Source: Monocercomonoides exilis (Eukaryota; Preaxostyla; Oxymonadida; Polymastigidae). From it: DNA of 64,000 bases. Every line of letters starts with the position of its first letter. Positions within the stretch are counted from its first letter, which is position 1. Positions 55,239 to 64,000 of the stretch are shown one piece after another. The notes under the pieces were generated by a model that was given only the letters and a program-made list of their open reading frames with translations, did not search any database and was not told the origin of the DNA. Both the position numbers and the translations under genes were made by a program. Where the stretch lies: contig LSRY02000002.1 of assembly GCA_001643675.2 (NCBI GenBank), forward strand, positions 1,385,001 through 1,449,000, read 5' to 3'.

Positions 55239-57109
55239 GGGTGTACGAGAGAAAATGGATATTTATTATATTTGTTTATAACATCGCTAGGCAATCTTTT
55301 TTATTCAGGTGTGTCAAAGCATATCAAATTTCCGAGATGTAGCTATAAGCACAACATATTTGTCAAGGAGGTGATGATAATGTTACAAACAGTTGCTGCT
55401 CAAAATAAGGTGCAAAGAGAATAGTGTGTGAAATGTTTTCAAAATCTTTTTTCATTTTAACTAAATATAATTGAAATAATTTTTTTTTCCAAACTGTTTT
55501 GTAGATAAATGATTGAACGGAGTCTGTATCATGTTGATATGTTTTTAGAAAACTGCGCAATGAGAAAGAATAAAATCAAGAAAAGCAAATTGATTTATTC
55601 CTCAAAATGTTATTGAAGAGTTGAATTTGCTGAAAAAAAATTCAGCATAACGAAATATGACAGGGCTGTCTGCGAAAATTGCAATTTGTGTTCGCAAGGA
55701 TCCCTCTATTGCAACTATTAATAAACCAACAAATTTGAAAGAATTTGATATTTAATCTCTTAATGGATCAGAGAAAGAAATAATTTTTTTATTAATTTTT
55801 TGAAACTGATCATTCTCTATCAATTTATTGATTTTACAGTAGATTACTTGGGAACGTCTACTTGTTTTATGAATTTGTCGTTTTTGACAATTTCATAATT
55901 AGTTTTTCTATCCATTCATGTAGAGTATGCTTGTACTTCATTATCTTTTCTTTCTCTCATCAAATATTATCTTAAATACTTTTTAGTTATAGCACAATCG
56001 TTCCGATATTTCACTTCATAAAAATTGATCATGCCGGTTAAGTGTTGTTCGAGGCAACGCCGAGAATGGCTCGGTGACCCTCAATTCTTTTGGTTCCTAG
56101 GAATTATTGTTGAGCAAAGTGTGAGTAGGTGGTGGTGAAATGAAATGTGTGAAAAAATTGTTTTAAAAAATGAAAAACTCACTTCAATCATTGTTCAAAA
56201 GGAAATTGAAAAAAAAAATTCATTATCAATCACATCACGCAAACTGCAAAATGCAGTTTAAAAGAAGAAAAATTAAATCTCTTTGAAGATGAAAAATATT
56301 TAATTTTTAATTCTATAAACATGTATTTTTAACAAAAACTGTTATCAAAAGATAGAAGACACAACTTCCAATTTGAATTAGGTTTTAATCCGAGAAAAAA
56401 TGTACATTTATAATAAGTATTTTTATTTCTAAGAAAGAAAAGCAAAAGAGAGATTCAAATAAATAAACAGAAAATGAATGACAAACACAATTTGAAAATG
56501 AAATAGTTGATTTCTTGAAAACTGAATTGTTCAGGAAAATTTTTGTTTATATCATTCAAATTAGAAATTAACCAAAAAAATATTCGAAATTCATTGTTGA
56601 AAGACATTTTTTTAAATTTGAATTATTTAGCTTCCACATGAGTTGGGGGGAAATGAATTTCAACTCAGTCAGCGAAAATCAGTCACTCCGATGATGACGA
56701 ATTCAAACTTCTGATAATTTGACCCATATTTATCATTTTTGTTTCAAAATTTTTTCTTTCATAAATTGATTGATATGGATGCTTCTTTTTGAAATCACAC
56801 TTTCGTTCGAGATTTGATAAAAATATTTACTCAATTGAGAAATAATAAACATTATTTACCTCTTTGTTCATATTAAATTGAAGAAATCACAAATGATTTC
56901 AACTTTGTTTTTCTCAGCATCAAACTGATCTGGTGAAGAAGAAATAGAAATACGTTTGAACGAGTTCTTAGGAGTTCATACCTTTTCTTTGATATTCAAG
57001 ATTTATGAAGATTGAGAAGTGGAAATACAAAATGTGGAATGAAGGAGCGAACTGAATGTGCAATTTTTGGGGGAGCAACATTTTCAATTTCTCATCATTT
57101 CTTTTATTA
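55239..57109. other. Long AT-rich spacer with one GC-rich patch
   Basis: About 1.9 kb without a recognisable gene. A GC-richer patch at about 56031-56138 stands out. It has a stem CCGAG/CTCGG nested in GAGG/CCTC and reads as a 35-codon frame, MPVKCCSRQRREWLGDPQFF and on. I could not assign it. The rest is AT-rich. Confidence 0.45.
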
Positions 57110-58400
57110 ATACTATAAAGATGTTCTTCGGGTGGGAATTATGTGTCACATGACAAAGTCTGCGGATATTGAAAATAATGCGTTCAACTCATGTTCGAAG
57201 CAAAATTTTCATGGAGGAGGAATATATGCTGTAACGATATTAACATGTGTTCGGATCAGCGGATGTAAATTCCAGAATTGCAAAGCAAATAGCTATGAAG
57301 GGGAACTTCTTCTTGAAAATTTTCAGGTTTCAGGAACAGGATGCGTTGGAACAGAAAATGGAGGAGTGGAAAATGTTCGTGTGTTTGACTGCGGTTTCAC
57401 TTCATGTTAGGTTACAAATACTGGAGGTGGAGGCATGCATTGTAGAACTGTTCCTGCCACGCAATTCAAAATGAGGAGCCTCTTGTTCATTTCATACAAC
57501 ACTACATCAATTGGAAGAGGTTTATATTTTTATCCAAACCAACAAACAGCCTCAAGCAATAGCATTTATTGTTATTTCATCTTCTTCCACAATTGCAGAC
57601 GCACCGATTCCACTCCATATGGACACGATGTGCATTTTAAAGATTATTACAATCTTTTTTTAGTCGAATAATCCATTCCATGAATCGTATTCAACAAATA
57701 GTGATAATAGGAGACTGTGCAACGAATATAATTTATCGAGCTCCAGGAGTTGGGCATTTCAGCACACCGAAAAACGGTAGTTGCTAAAAAAGGAACTCCC
57801 AATCGATTTGTGGATGTGACTGGAGGTGGCGAAGATAAGTTATGTGAATTGGATGAGTCAAGTGCATGCAGAACCATTGGTGTTGCTTTCATTCGGAGCG
57901 CGTTCTAGCGGAGCTTTGCAGTCTCGCTGATGAAAGGGAATTATAGATGCAAGATAAATGTAATTGACATTTGATAAAAATAGATTTCTGTTATGTTGAG
58001 AAAAAGGAGAGTAGTTTGATTGATATAAGAGTGGTTTCTTCTTCTCAGGGAGCTATATTCCAGGAGACAAGTTGCTGCCCATGCACAACGTACATACAAT
58101 AATCCATTACTTGATGGGGATCGAATATCAAGTGCGATCGAGATATCTGAAACAACTACAACACTTTCCTTTTTGTATTTTTTGAAAGATTAAGTTGCAG
58201 GTCATGAATATGAATTTCAATCGTATGGACCGCACAGAACTTCAGTGTAAGGTGATTTATACAGATGGAATATCCATTTGCTTTGCGGATGGAGTTTTTT
58301 CGAAGGATATCACTACAGTTATTTTGATTTTAGAAAAATATTTTGCTTTGAAAGATGGCTGTTGCAATAATACAATTTATAATAAAAGCGCAAATAAATA
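57110..58400 (+). pseudogene. Decayed beta-helix surface protein gene
   Basis: Frame 57132-57669 reads as beta-helix repeats (HGGGIYAV, CKFQNCKANS, TENGGVENVRVFDCGF, then TGGGGMHC and SIGRGLYFYP, GHDVHFKDYYN) with an internal TAG near 57408 and a TAA at the end. A frame change then gives NPFHESYSTNSDNRRLC. Another frame at about 57795-57905 carries the module signature LCELDESSACRTIGVAF, the counterpart of the C-G...P-C motif in the intact genes, but the Gly and Pro are lost. Further pieces, such as GHEYEFQSYGPHRT near 58200, look like the next domain. Multiple stops and frame changes mark it as dead. It is on the same strand as the partial gene at 60984. Confidence 0.6.
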
Positions 58401-58466
58401 GAGTTCGTAGAATCAACGGAGAAAGGCTAGGAAGATCAATAGCTTGAATGATATTCATTGACCTAT

Positions 58467-58958
58467 TTAATGATATGATAACAATACAATGAAAGACGCT
58501 TGAACATTACTAAAAATGAAAACAATCATAAAAATCATTGCAAATTAAAAGAATTTGAATGCAAATTTCAGAATACATCATATATTCGAATATCTTGTTG
58601 GAGAATGAAAGTTTTATGCAAAATAAACATACAAACTTAATATGGATTTGTAAGTTTATGAAAACAGCAGCATCATTCGCTTCAGGATCGTCTTTTAAAA
58701 AACGTTGCATCAGCAAGGAATTTATGAATTGTCTCTTTTTCTATGCTTGAAAAATATAAAAATGAAAAATTCACTGATCGAATGCGATCGACAAATAACA
58801 CATTTCTGAAACAAACAAAAAACTGTTGAGTCGTGTTGTTTTATTACAATTTGTGATAACTTGCCATTTATTTTGAAGTGCACAAGCTGAATGAACGATT
58901 CAATAACATTCCATCTGGATAAAAACAATGCACATTTGAATTTGAGTGCTTTCCGCAT
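58467..58958 (-). CDS. Possible small three-exon gene, unknown
   Basis: Speculative model. Minus-strand exons 58958-58824, 58740-58637 and 58509-58467 join in phase across introns of 83 nt (GTTTTT..TAG) and 127 nt (GTTTGT..TAG). They give 93 aa starting MRKALKFKCALFLSRWNV and containing FLKDDPEANDAAVFINLQ, ending in TAA. The donors and acceptors match those of the secure introns here, and composition of the middle exon looks protein-like. I recognise no family and the 5' end may lie further upstream. Confidence 0.25.
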
Positions 58959-59341
58959 TTTGCATGCAACAAAGACGAGAATGCTCAGAAACTATCTACC
59001 AGTACCGGATGAGAAAATAATACTTCTATTTATTCAATTAAAAGAAAGACACGATTTAAGTTTATTCTTTTTGATTAAAATTTCTCAAAAAGAAAAAAAT
59101 GAATAATTCGATGGCGTAACATGTGAATACATGGTCACATTCTTGGTGAAGCATTTTTTGAAATTACCTTGAATCTTTCATATCTTATTGTCATCTCATT
59201 CGTGTGCTCTTATATTTGCAAAATGTCTTGTTCTTCCATTACAAATATGAATTGCTGTCAAAGATAACTTTTTTCTTCGTTATTTCAAAGCGTTTTAGGA
59301 GAGTTTATAAGAATAAATAATATTTGGCAAATGATATTCAT
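58959..59341. other. Spacer, nothing clear
   Basis: AT-rich DNA between two possible small minus-strand genes. A plus-strand frame at 58891-59106 overlaps it but has no recognisable feature. Confidence 0.35.
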
Positions 59342-59692
59342 CTATTCGTCAAGAGGATCATCTGTGATTTCTAAGTCTTCTTTATTCGTAAGTTTTTTCC
59401 CAATTACATTTCTGTCAATGCCAGAATTAATGTTAGTCTTGCATTTAGTACATTCATTTAACGATTGGAAAAACGAACGAATCAAAAATCCGTATGCATC
59501 ATTCGAAAAGACATTCACATTTGCAGCATCAAACAATGGGCTCTGATTATTCTGTTTCAAGCCTTTAAACGTTTGATTTATGAGATTTCTTGGATGGATA
59601 ATCATATGACTACCTAATTGAAAATTGAAGTTTATTGGCTTTTCTTATGTTGAACAAGAGAACGCTGTTTCTTCCAAAGTCGTTAAATTCAT
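59342..59692 (-). CDS. Possible small two-exon gene, unknown
   Basis: Minus-strand exons 59692-59656 and 59613-59342 with a 42-nt intron (GTTCAA..TAG) join in phase to give 102 aa. It starts MNLTTLEETAFSCSHMIIHP, contains NDAYGFLIRSFFQSLNECTK and ends with an acidic tail (LEITDDPLDE) before TAG. Composition and the long 3' exon look like real coding sequence, but no family is recognised. If the intron is wrong, the frame could start at the Met near 59605, giving 87 aa. Confidence 0.35.
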
Positions 59693-60983
59693 AATTGATT
59701 ATTATTATATTCATTCTCATTTGCGAAGCGAAATGACAAAAATATTTCTTTTTGATATTGTCAGTTTAGGCATGCTTGAAAAGAGATTATGAACGGAGAC
59801 TCCACAGGAGCAGAAAAAAAGATGTATACCATCCTCTTTATTACAAAGAAAAGAAAAATACCTTTATATTTTGCTGCAAATTAAAAAAAAAATAACTACA
59901 ACTGATAAGGAAGAAATTGCCACAAAATCTTGGGGATAAAAATGAAGAATTCGCTCTTTTGATTAACGTCCGTGTTTTCTCAAAGTGCACTCTTACAAAC
60001 GAGATAAAATGAAAAAATTTAAGAAGAAGAAGAAGAAGAAGAAGAAGAAATTGCATGACCATTTATATAGATAGGAACTTAACCTCTTACTTTAATTGAA
60101 TTAGGGATATGTGAAAATAAGAATAAAAACGATTAATCAAAAGTTAACAAAGGAAGAATTGAAGATTCATTTGAAGAACAGATTTTTGAAACATAAATGC
60201 TTTGCATAGCGGATAAAGCTAAATCCAAAGAAAGAATTGATTTGAAGATGACGTCAATGAAAGACAAGAGAAGCGATGAAAAAATAAGAAGAAAAGACGA
60301 AGCATTTATTTATTGAAGAACACCATATATAATGAAGTTTATTGACTTTTCGTTAGCATCTGTTTGAAAAAAGGCACTGTGTTAAAATGCAGCAATAACC
60401 AAAGTGGAAAGAAGTAACCAGAATTTGTTCAGAAGAATTGGTCTTGGTAAGGAGCAAAGACGAGAAAATGAAGTTTTGGATGAAAAATGCATGAAACTTA
60501 TTTTTGAAAAGGATTCTGTGAAAATAAGTGTAATGGTAGCTTTGAATGAAGTGGTAAGTGCAAGTTACAAGGGTGGAGACGAAGCCAAAGGAGAGAGTAA
60601 GATACAAATGAGGAGAAAAAACAGGAACTGAGTTAGAAAAAACGAGAGGGAAGCAAAATGACTGATGGTTGGATAATTTTGAAAGAAAAGAGGAATTTAT
60701 TTCAAATGCTTAGAAAATCATGAAAAAATGAAACAATATTTGAATTTGATGATTTGGAGAACATATTTTCAAATGATTGTTTTTTTTTTTTGAAAGCAAC
60801 AAGATAATTGAAGAAAGGAAAGAAACACATAAAGCACCAAATGTGGCCAATATCAAAAACATGCAATAATTATGTGAATTGATAGAAAATACAAATAAAG
60901 AAAAAAAACCGTTCAATCAAGCAATGCAAACATATTATTATGGAAGTTTTCCCATTATAGTAAAAGAAGAAAATTGTTCCATC
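59693..60983. other. AT-rich spacer with an AAG microsatellite
   Basis: About 1.3 kb upstream of beta-helix gene 3. It contains an (AAG)n run at about 60021-60050 and a plus-strand frame at 60404-60631 (FRRIGLGKEQRRENEVL) that lacks an ATG start and recognisable motif. It could be a relic. No other feature is seen. Confidence 0.45.
60021..60050. repeat. (AAG)n trinucleotide microsatellite
   Basis: About ten AAG units in non-coding DNA upstream of beta-helix gene 3. Coding runs of the same kind (GAA/GAG and TCT/TCA) are common in the large genes. Confidence 0.8.
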
Positions 60984-63900
60984 ATGTTTGGTGTTTTCTT
61001 GATGGCAATAATTTTCGGTTGCAAATTCGATTCTGCATTTTTGTTTGTATTCAAAAATGAGCAAGTTTTGGTGTTATGTGAAAGCTCAGGCTGTTACTCA
61101 AGGAGCACTTTGGAAATGAAGTGTGGGTTGACAAATTCTTCAGGTGTATTTTATGAAACACAGATTATCAGGCGAAGCAATTGTCGTGCGTTTTTTGTTG
61201 GGGAAGAATCGATGCTGGAAATCATAGAAAGCGAAATTGTTGAGAAAAGTGGAAATGGAAGCAGTTTTGTCAGGAACTGTGGGATTTGTACAATGTGGAA
61301 TTGTTCGGTGAAATTCAACTTTGGTGGGGTATTTAGAAAAAGTGCTGTAGAGATGGGAAAGAGTGATTCACGGTTGGTTGTGGAGAAATGCAATTGGAGG
61401 AATGTTGTGTTTTGTGGGAGTGGAAGCATTTTGAGAAATGGAAAAGGGTCATTTGAAGGAATCAAAAACTGTGCCTTTTCAAATATCACAATGAAAATCA
61501 TGGAAACAGACAAGATTTCTATTGATCAAATGTCAATGATGAAAATGAGCTTGATAGAAGATTGCCAAGTTGAAAGTTCGATGAATGTTTTTGAGGGAGG
61601 GATTGTGAGTGGAACAGAAGGAACTAATTCATTTTTGTGCAACAATTGTTCATTTCTTCACAACGAAAGGGTGAATAGAAAAGTGGAAAATACAAAAAGA
61701 AATTCAACAACTCAAACACAGAACTTCACGAACGCTGAATGGAATGGATGCTCCGCAGAGTGTGGTGGAGCACTCTATGTCCATGACAATCCGAGTGCAA
61801 CATTGACAGTTGAAAATTCGTCATTTGTGAAGTGCAATGCGACATCTGCAAGAGGCGGAGGGATATTTGCTTTGAAAATTGCTGAATGCACAGTGAAGCA
61901 CTCTACATTTGTTGAGTGTTATTGCGTTGCTTCAACTGACTCTGGTGGTGCAGGAATTGAAATTGATGGAATTTCTGTGCAGTTAATTGTTGAAGATTGT
62001 TTTTTAAAAGATGGATGGTCTGGAAATGACGGTGGCGGACTTGGGGTGTGGGAAACATATGTGACAAATACAAATGACTGCATTTTGGACTGCACATTTA
62101 ATAATTGCAGTGGTCACAATTCAACAAATTCAAATGGGGGAGGAATAATGAACTGGACACCATACAGCAAAATTGTCACAAAGAATTGCCTATTCATTGG
62201 TTGCAAAACAGAATGTAAAGGATGTGGAATAAGCTTGAAAGTGAGCAGCTATGGAGGGAAATTGGTATGGTTTTGTTTTTTTCACAATAACACATCACCG
62301 CGTGGAAATGATGTGTATGTCGACGATAACAAATCAAGCACACAACTAATTATATGCTTTTCAACGCGAACAGAAGGGGTGAGATACTATGCAAATGGGA
62401 CGGATAAAAGTGACTGGCTTCCCAATGAAGGAGGAAGAAGCAGATTTGTTGCTTCAAAGGAGAATCAAGCAAATGCAAAAGATACATTCAGTTGCGGACT
62501 GAATGAGAGTTATGCCTGTCTGACAATCAGCCATTGTCTTTCCCAATTGATCGTGGGGTTTGTGGAGGAAATCAAGGTGTTGAATGGAACAATTGTGGAA
62601 GGAAAAGGAGTTGACATTGGAGAGAAAACGATCTCTTTGAGTGGAGTTTCTCCGTCTGGCTCTGCCATTGAAACAAAGTTTGAGGTAAATGGGCTCAGTC
62701 TGTTTTGCATTGGAACAGGGGTATTGACTGTGAGTGATCTGTCAGTTGTTCACAACACCTCATATAAAAACAACAGGCGATGCAGACTGTTAGAGGTTGA
62801 GGGAAGTGGATTGATGGATGTGAAGAGAATGAACATATCGATGGATTCAGCTCATTCAGAAGAGAGGAGCATTCAAAACACACTTGTGAAACTGGACGGG
62901 GGAGAGTTGAAGATGGAAGATGTGAGATGGGGCCGAACATTCAGCACCACGAGTGTTATATCACTTTCCCAGGAATCATTTGTAACATTGTCTCTGGATA
63001 AATGTGATTTCAGCAATATTGTGAGAACAACAACAGGATCATCTCTGATAAATGTGGGTGAAGTGTCATGTTCGATAACTCTTGAGAGATGCACGATTAA
63101 TGGTTGTGGAAGCGAAGCCTCTGAGTTTGGAGGAGGGGTGATGATTGAAGTGGGAAGTGGTGCTTTATTGAATATGATAGGAGGCCTTGTGAAGAACTGT
63201 TATGCCTCGACCATCCAAGGGAGAGGAGGAGGGATTGGGCTGAAAGTGAGAAACACAAATGCAGATTTTCTGATTTCATCAGCATTCAATGGAAACAGGG
63301 CCAAATGGGGAAGTGATATTTTCGTTGACTCGTTCGATCTGGAATCAACCGCAATAAGTGGATATATCACTTCATTGACTGCTTCGTTTGATACAAAGAG
63401 CAAGATGCAAGGATTCAACAATGGAGATGAATCAGCTCCAATTCCGCTATGTGTTTATCTGATTCCTTTGCCAGAAGAGATTGTTGTGAGCAATGTTGAT
63501 GCTTCTGACAATTCTTATTGTGGATACGCTGAGATTCCGTGCCTGACTCTGAAGCATTGCTTGACAAGGCAAGAAGAAGAAAAGAAAATTGTTATCGATG
63601 GGATGACGGAAGTGAACAGTGAGCTGATGTTTGACTCCTTGAAGCACACAATCCGAGGGAAAGATGGAAACAGTGGATGGAAGGTTATTGATGATTCTGA
63701 TGGAAGTGAAGGAAGTATGACAACAATAAGTGCAGATACTGTTTTGAAATCACTTGTTTTCTCTGTTCCATCTGCTCTTCCAAATCACGAATCGTTCTTC
63801 AGTTCCACTTCACAATTATTTTCGCTTGAAGATTGCTCACTGACTTTTCAAGATTCCCAATCAGCGTTGTCTTTTGTGTTTTTGTCCGTGTCAGCAGGTG

Positions 63901-64000
63901 AGGTGTCTGTTTCATCTTTTGCTGTATTGTCATTGACCATTGGCAATTGTCCATTGATTTGCTTTGGTGGAAGCAACGCTGCTGGCACATTTACCTCCAT
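60984..64000 (+). CDS. Giant beta-helix surface protein 3, cut by right edge
   Basis: An open frame from Met 60984 to the end of the window without a stop, 1005 residues visible. The start gives a signal peptide, MFGVFLMAIIFGCKFDSAF; an earlier in-frame ATG at 60924 would add 20 residues without improving it. The ectodomain has beta-helix features: GGALYVHD, RGGGIFALK, SGGAGIEIDG, NDGGGLGVW, NGGGIMNW and EFGGGVMIEV turns spaced by NCSF/ECTV-like strands. Two Cys...Cys modules occur: SCGLNESYACLTISHCL (near 62492) and YCGYAEIPCLTLKHCL (near 63517). No introns are needed. The transmembrane segment expected from the relatives at 19530 and 44266 lies beyond the window. Function unknown. Confidence 0.8.
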   Translation, partial: MFGVFLMAIIFGCKFDSAFLFVFKNEQVLVLCESSGCYSRSTLEMKCGLTNSSGVFYETQIIRRSNCRAFFVGEESMLEIIESEIVEKSGNGSSFVRNCGICTMWNCSVKFNFGGVFRKSAVEMGKSDSRLVVEKCNWRNVVFCGSGSILRNGKGSFEGIKNCAFSNITMKIMETDKISIDQMSMMKMSLIEDCQVESSMNVFEGGIVSGTEGTNSFLCNNCSFLHNERVNRKVENTKRNSTTQTQNFTNAEWNGCSAECGGALYVHDNPSATLTVENSSFVKCNATSARGGGIFALKIAECTVKHSTFVECYCVASTDSGGAGIEIDGISVQLIVEDCFLKDGWSGNDGGGLGVWETYVTNTNDCILDCTFNNCSGHNSTNSNGGGIMNWTPYSKIVTKNCLFIGCKTECKGCGISLKVSSYGGKLVWFCFFHNNTSPRGNDVYVDDNKSSTQLIICFSTRTEGVRYYANGTDKSDWLPNEGGRSRFVASKENQANAKDTFSCGLNESYACLTISHCLSQLIVGFVEEIKVLNGTIVEGKGVDIGEKTISLSGVSPSGSAIETKFEVNGLSLFCIGTGVLTVSDLSVVHNTSYKNNRRCRLLEVEGSGLMDVKRMNISMDSAHSEERSIQNTLVKLDGGELKMEDVRWGRTFSTTSVISLSQESFVTLSLDKCDFSNIVRTTTGSSLINVGEVSCSITLERCTINGCGSEASEFGGGVMIEVGSGALLNMIGGLVKNCYASTIQGRGGGIGLKVRNTNADFLISSAFNGNRAKWGSDIFVDSFDLESTAISGYITSLTASFDTKSKMQGFNNGDESAPIPLCVYLIPLPEEIVVSNVDASDNSYCGYAEIPCLTLKHCLTRQEEEKKIVIDGMTEVNSELMFDSLKHTIRGKDGNSGWKVIDDSDGSEGSMTTISADTVLKSLVFSVPSALPNHESFFSSTSQLFSLEDCSLTFQDSQSALSFVFLSVSAGEVSVSSFAVLSLTIGNCPLICFGGSNAAGTFTS

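Noticed and set aside
56031-56110. tRNA gene suggested by a T-arm-like TGTTG-TTCGAGG-CAACG
   Set aside because: No acceptor stem, anticodon arm or D-arm can be paired at the right spacing.
58806-58822. An 18-nt intron inside the 58958 frame
   Set aside because: Far shorter than any credible spliceosomal intron here; a longer intron to 58741 keeps phase and was used instead.
60404-60631. 75-residue plus-strand frame
   Set aside because: No ATG start, no recognisable motif, and AT-rich context; possibly a relic but unsupported.
60710-63990. Minus-strand open frames at the right edge
   Set aside because: They are shadows of beta-helix gene 3, whose plus-strand frame is continuous to the window end and has a signal peptide and family motifs.

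Overview
The window looks like nuclear DNA of an intron-bearing, AT-rich protist. Five genes need short spliceosomal introns (GT..AG, about 42-215 nt) to read through, the spacers are very AT-rich, and TAA, TAG and TGA all end genes, so the code is standard. Giant serine-rich proteins, large surface beta-helix proteins with Cys-Gly...Pro-Cys modules and short introns fit a metamonad, most likely an oxymonad (Monocercomonoides/Blattamonas-like). That placement is inference; no rRNA or other taxonomic marker is present.

Layout. 1-14380 (+) is a giant ubiquitin-specific protease of the USP9X/USP24/USP34 type, cut at its 5' end by the window. 15031-15768 (-) is a three-exon guanylate kinase. About 17062-19229 is a decayed Merlin/IS1016-like DNA transposon that contains two 255-bp MITE-like copies. 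19530-26345 (+) is a 2271-aa type I membrane beta-helix protein. 27277-32077 (+) is a DENN-domain protein that by splicing most likely carries a long Ser-rich tail with clathrin-box-like motifs. 32359-33111 (+) is a secreted GH25 muramidase. 33409-34008 (-) is an Hsp20 with a heat-shock-element-like array upstream. 34779-39853 (+) is a long acidic/coiled-coil protein. 41023-41571 (+) is a linker histone. 41961-42410 (+) is a secreted saposin-B/amoebapore-like protein. 42862-43713 (+) is a secreted cathepsin B-like protease. 44266-50706 (-) is a second giant beta-helix membrane protein. 50968-51246 (+) is a small unknown protein. 51768-55238 (+) is an acidic, His/Ser/Lys-rich protein with a (Ser-Gln)n tract. 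About 57110-58400 holds the wreck of a beta-helix gene. Two small spliced genes are possible on the minus strand between 58467 and 59692. A third beta-helix protein starts at 60984 (+) and runs off the right edge.

How the genes may work together. Muramidase, saposin-like protein and cathepsin B lie within 11.4 kb and would suit digestion of bacteria in phagolysosomes. The DENN protein with its clathrin-box tail would fit Rab-regulated endocytic traffic. Three intact or partial beta-helix proteins and one wreck show an expanding and decaying surface family. The most interesting points are the repeated C-G...P-C beta-helix module with very different cytoplasmic tails, the DENN/clathrin tail, the paired MITEs inside a Merlin-like element, and the confinement of introns to the 5' ends of genes whose last exons are very long.
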